NCBI GenBank assembly: GCA_021157415.1
Contig: JAGGWN010000034.1
Location: 1-32,097 of the forward strand
Reading direction: 5' to 3'
Origin: Bacteroidales bacterium
Lineage (GTDB): Bacteria > Bacteroidota > Bacteroidia > Bacteroidales > VadinHA17
DNA: 32,097 bases
Both the position numbers and the translations under genes were made by a program. Below the pieces are notes generated by a model, which saw nothing but the letters and a program-made list of their open reading frames with translations, was not told the DNA's origin and searched no databases. This document shows positions 31,609 to 32,097 of this stretch, in pieces (the first letter of the stretch is position 1; each line of letters begins with the position of its first letter).

Positions 31609-32097
31609 ATGATAAAGCAAAAAATCGTCATTGCGGCTACAGGAATGTTTTTCCTGACCACCATTTTTACCTGGACAGGGTTTGGGGGTTCTACAAAGAT
31701 CATCCAGCCTGTTAATCCTCATCCGGTAAGGGAACTGACCGAATGGATTGTGCACGAAGGTGATTTACCGGTAACAAAAGTATTTGCGCATAATCCCTCT
31801 CTCTGGAAAAAAGAAACCCTTAATCATGAATGGTGGAAAGTAGGCCTGGTTAAGTGGTTCAGGAAGGAGTTTATCGTACCCAAAGAGATGGCAGGCAGGG
31901 ATATTATTTTCACTGTAGCCACTACAGGTATATTGGAAATATATGCCAATGGAAAAAAACTGTATGGAGCGGGGGGTGAAAAAAGTCGCGTGGTCCTCAC
32001 ACGCTTTGCCAAAACAGGACAAAAGTTCTCTTTAGCCATAAAACTCATAAACAACGGGTACAGTTGCCGTTTTTACCAGGCTGACATGACAGGTATG
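31609..32097 (+). CDS. N-terminus of an exported carbohydrate-active protein (cut by window end)
   Basis: The frame opens with ATG 31609 and is open through 163 codons to the window edge. A hydrophobic N-terminus (IVIAATGMFFLTTIFTWTG) suggests export. After about residue 70 comes a galactose-binding/jelly-roll pattern: WWKVGLVKWFRKEFIVPKEMAGRDIIF, then ILEIYANGKKLYG, as found at the N-terminus of GH2-like and some GH38-type glycoside hydrolases. The catalytic part lies outside the window, so the family is not assignable. The neighbouring GH92 remnant makes alpha-mannoside breakdown a reasonable guess, no more. Confidence 0.65.
   Translation, partial: MIKQKIVIAATGMFFLTTIFTWTGFGGSTKIIQPVNPHPVRELTEWIVHEGDLPVTKVFAHNPSLWKKETLNHEWWKVGLVKWFRKEFIVPKEMAGRDIIFTVATTGILEIYANGKKLYGAGGEKSRVVLTRFAKTGQKFSLAIKLINNGYSCRFYQADMTGM

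Noticed and set aside
1-32097. tRNA, rRNA or insertion-sequence genes
   Set aside because: Intergenic gaps are all under 300 bp; none shows a cloverleaf, CCA-ended gene or transposase-like motif on reading both strands.

Overview
The window reads as chromosome of an anaerobic or microaerophilic member of the Bacteroidota, probably the order Bacteroidales. Four things support this. A secreted M1 peptidase ends in a type IX secretion (T9SS) sorting domain. Several promoters fit the Bacteroidota pattern (-33 TTTG, about 20 bp, -7 TAnnTTTG). Ribosome binding sites are mostly weak. The gene content (two SSS symporters, lipoprotein hydrolases, GH92 and sialidase-like genes, MutS2) is typical of the group. 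No rRNA, tRNA, insertion sequence or CRISPR array was seen.

Bases 1-7170 hold an iron-sulfur/metal-cofactor neighbourhood. A leftward operon (3474 to 1) encodes two MinD/Mrp-type ATPases with inserted ferredoxin domains, a 2x[4Fe-4S] ferredoxin, a NifX/NifB-fold protein, a free-standing archaeal-type ThrRS editing domain and a SAM methyltransferase. It resembles the ORP (orange protein) loci of sulfate reducers. Beside it lie a DUF5320 gene, a DUF59 gene, gpmA and a 10-TM metal exporter. A second NifX-fold gene overlaps ppnP. The leftward promoters of the DUF5320 gene and of the nifX-ppnP pair carry the same 12-bp palindrome, GAACATATGTTC, in the same place in the -33/-7 spacer, which suggests a shared regulator.

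Bases 7200-16800 hold a cupin gene with msrA, then galactokinase with an SSS symporter and a small membrane protein. A secreted M1 peptidase and a lipoprotein alpha/beta hydrolase read leftward. A cysteine-free Fur/PerR-like regulator is followed by a 1-Cys-type peroxiredoxin. Next comes an exported protein that looks like a low-molecular-weight phosphatase/arsenate reductase whose catalytic Cys and Arg are gone.

Bases 16800-23220 hold housekeeping and envelope genes: a FemAB/GNAT-like protein coupled to a polysaccharide-deacetylase-like protein, mutS2, and lepB reading away from mutS2 from a well-formed promoter.

Bases 23400-32097 are a glycan-use region. A lipoprotein ADP-ribosylglycohydrolase-family protein and an AraC regulator come first. 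A tight operon follows: DapA/NanA-family aldolase, SSS symporter, sialidase-like propeller protein and an unassigned polytopic membrane protein. After it come a GH92 mannosidase remnant with a very large internal deletion and the start of another exported carbohydrate-active protein cut by the window edge. The likely theme is export of glycan-cleaving enzymes, sodium-driven uptake of the released sugar acid, and its cleavage by the aldolase. The sugar itself cannot be fixed from sequence alone.
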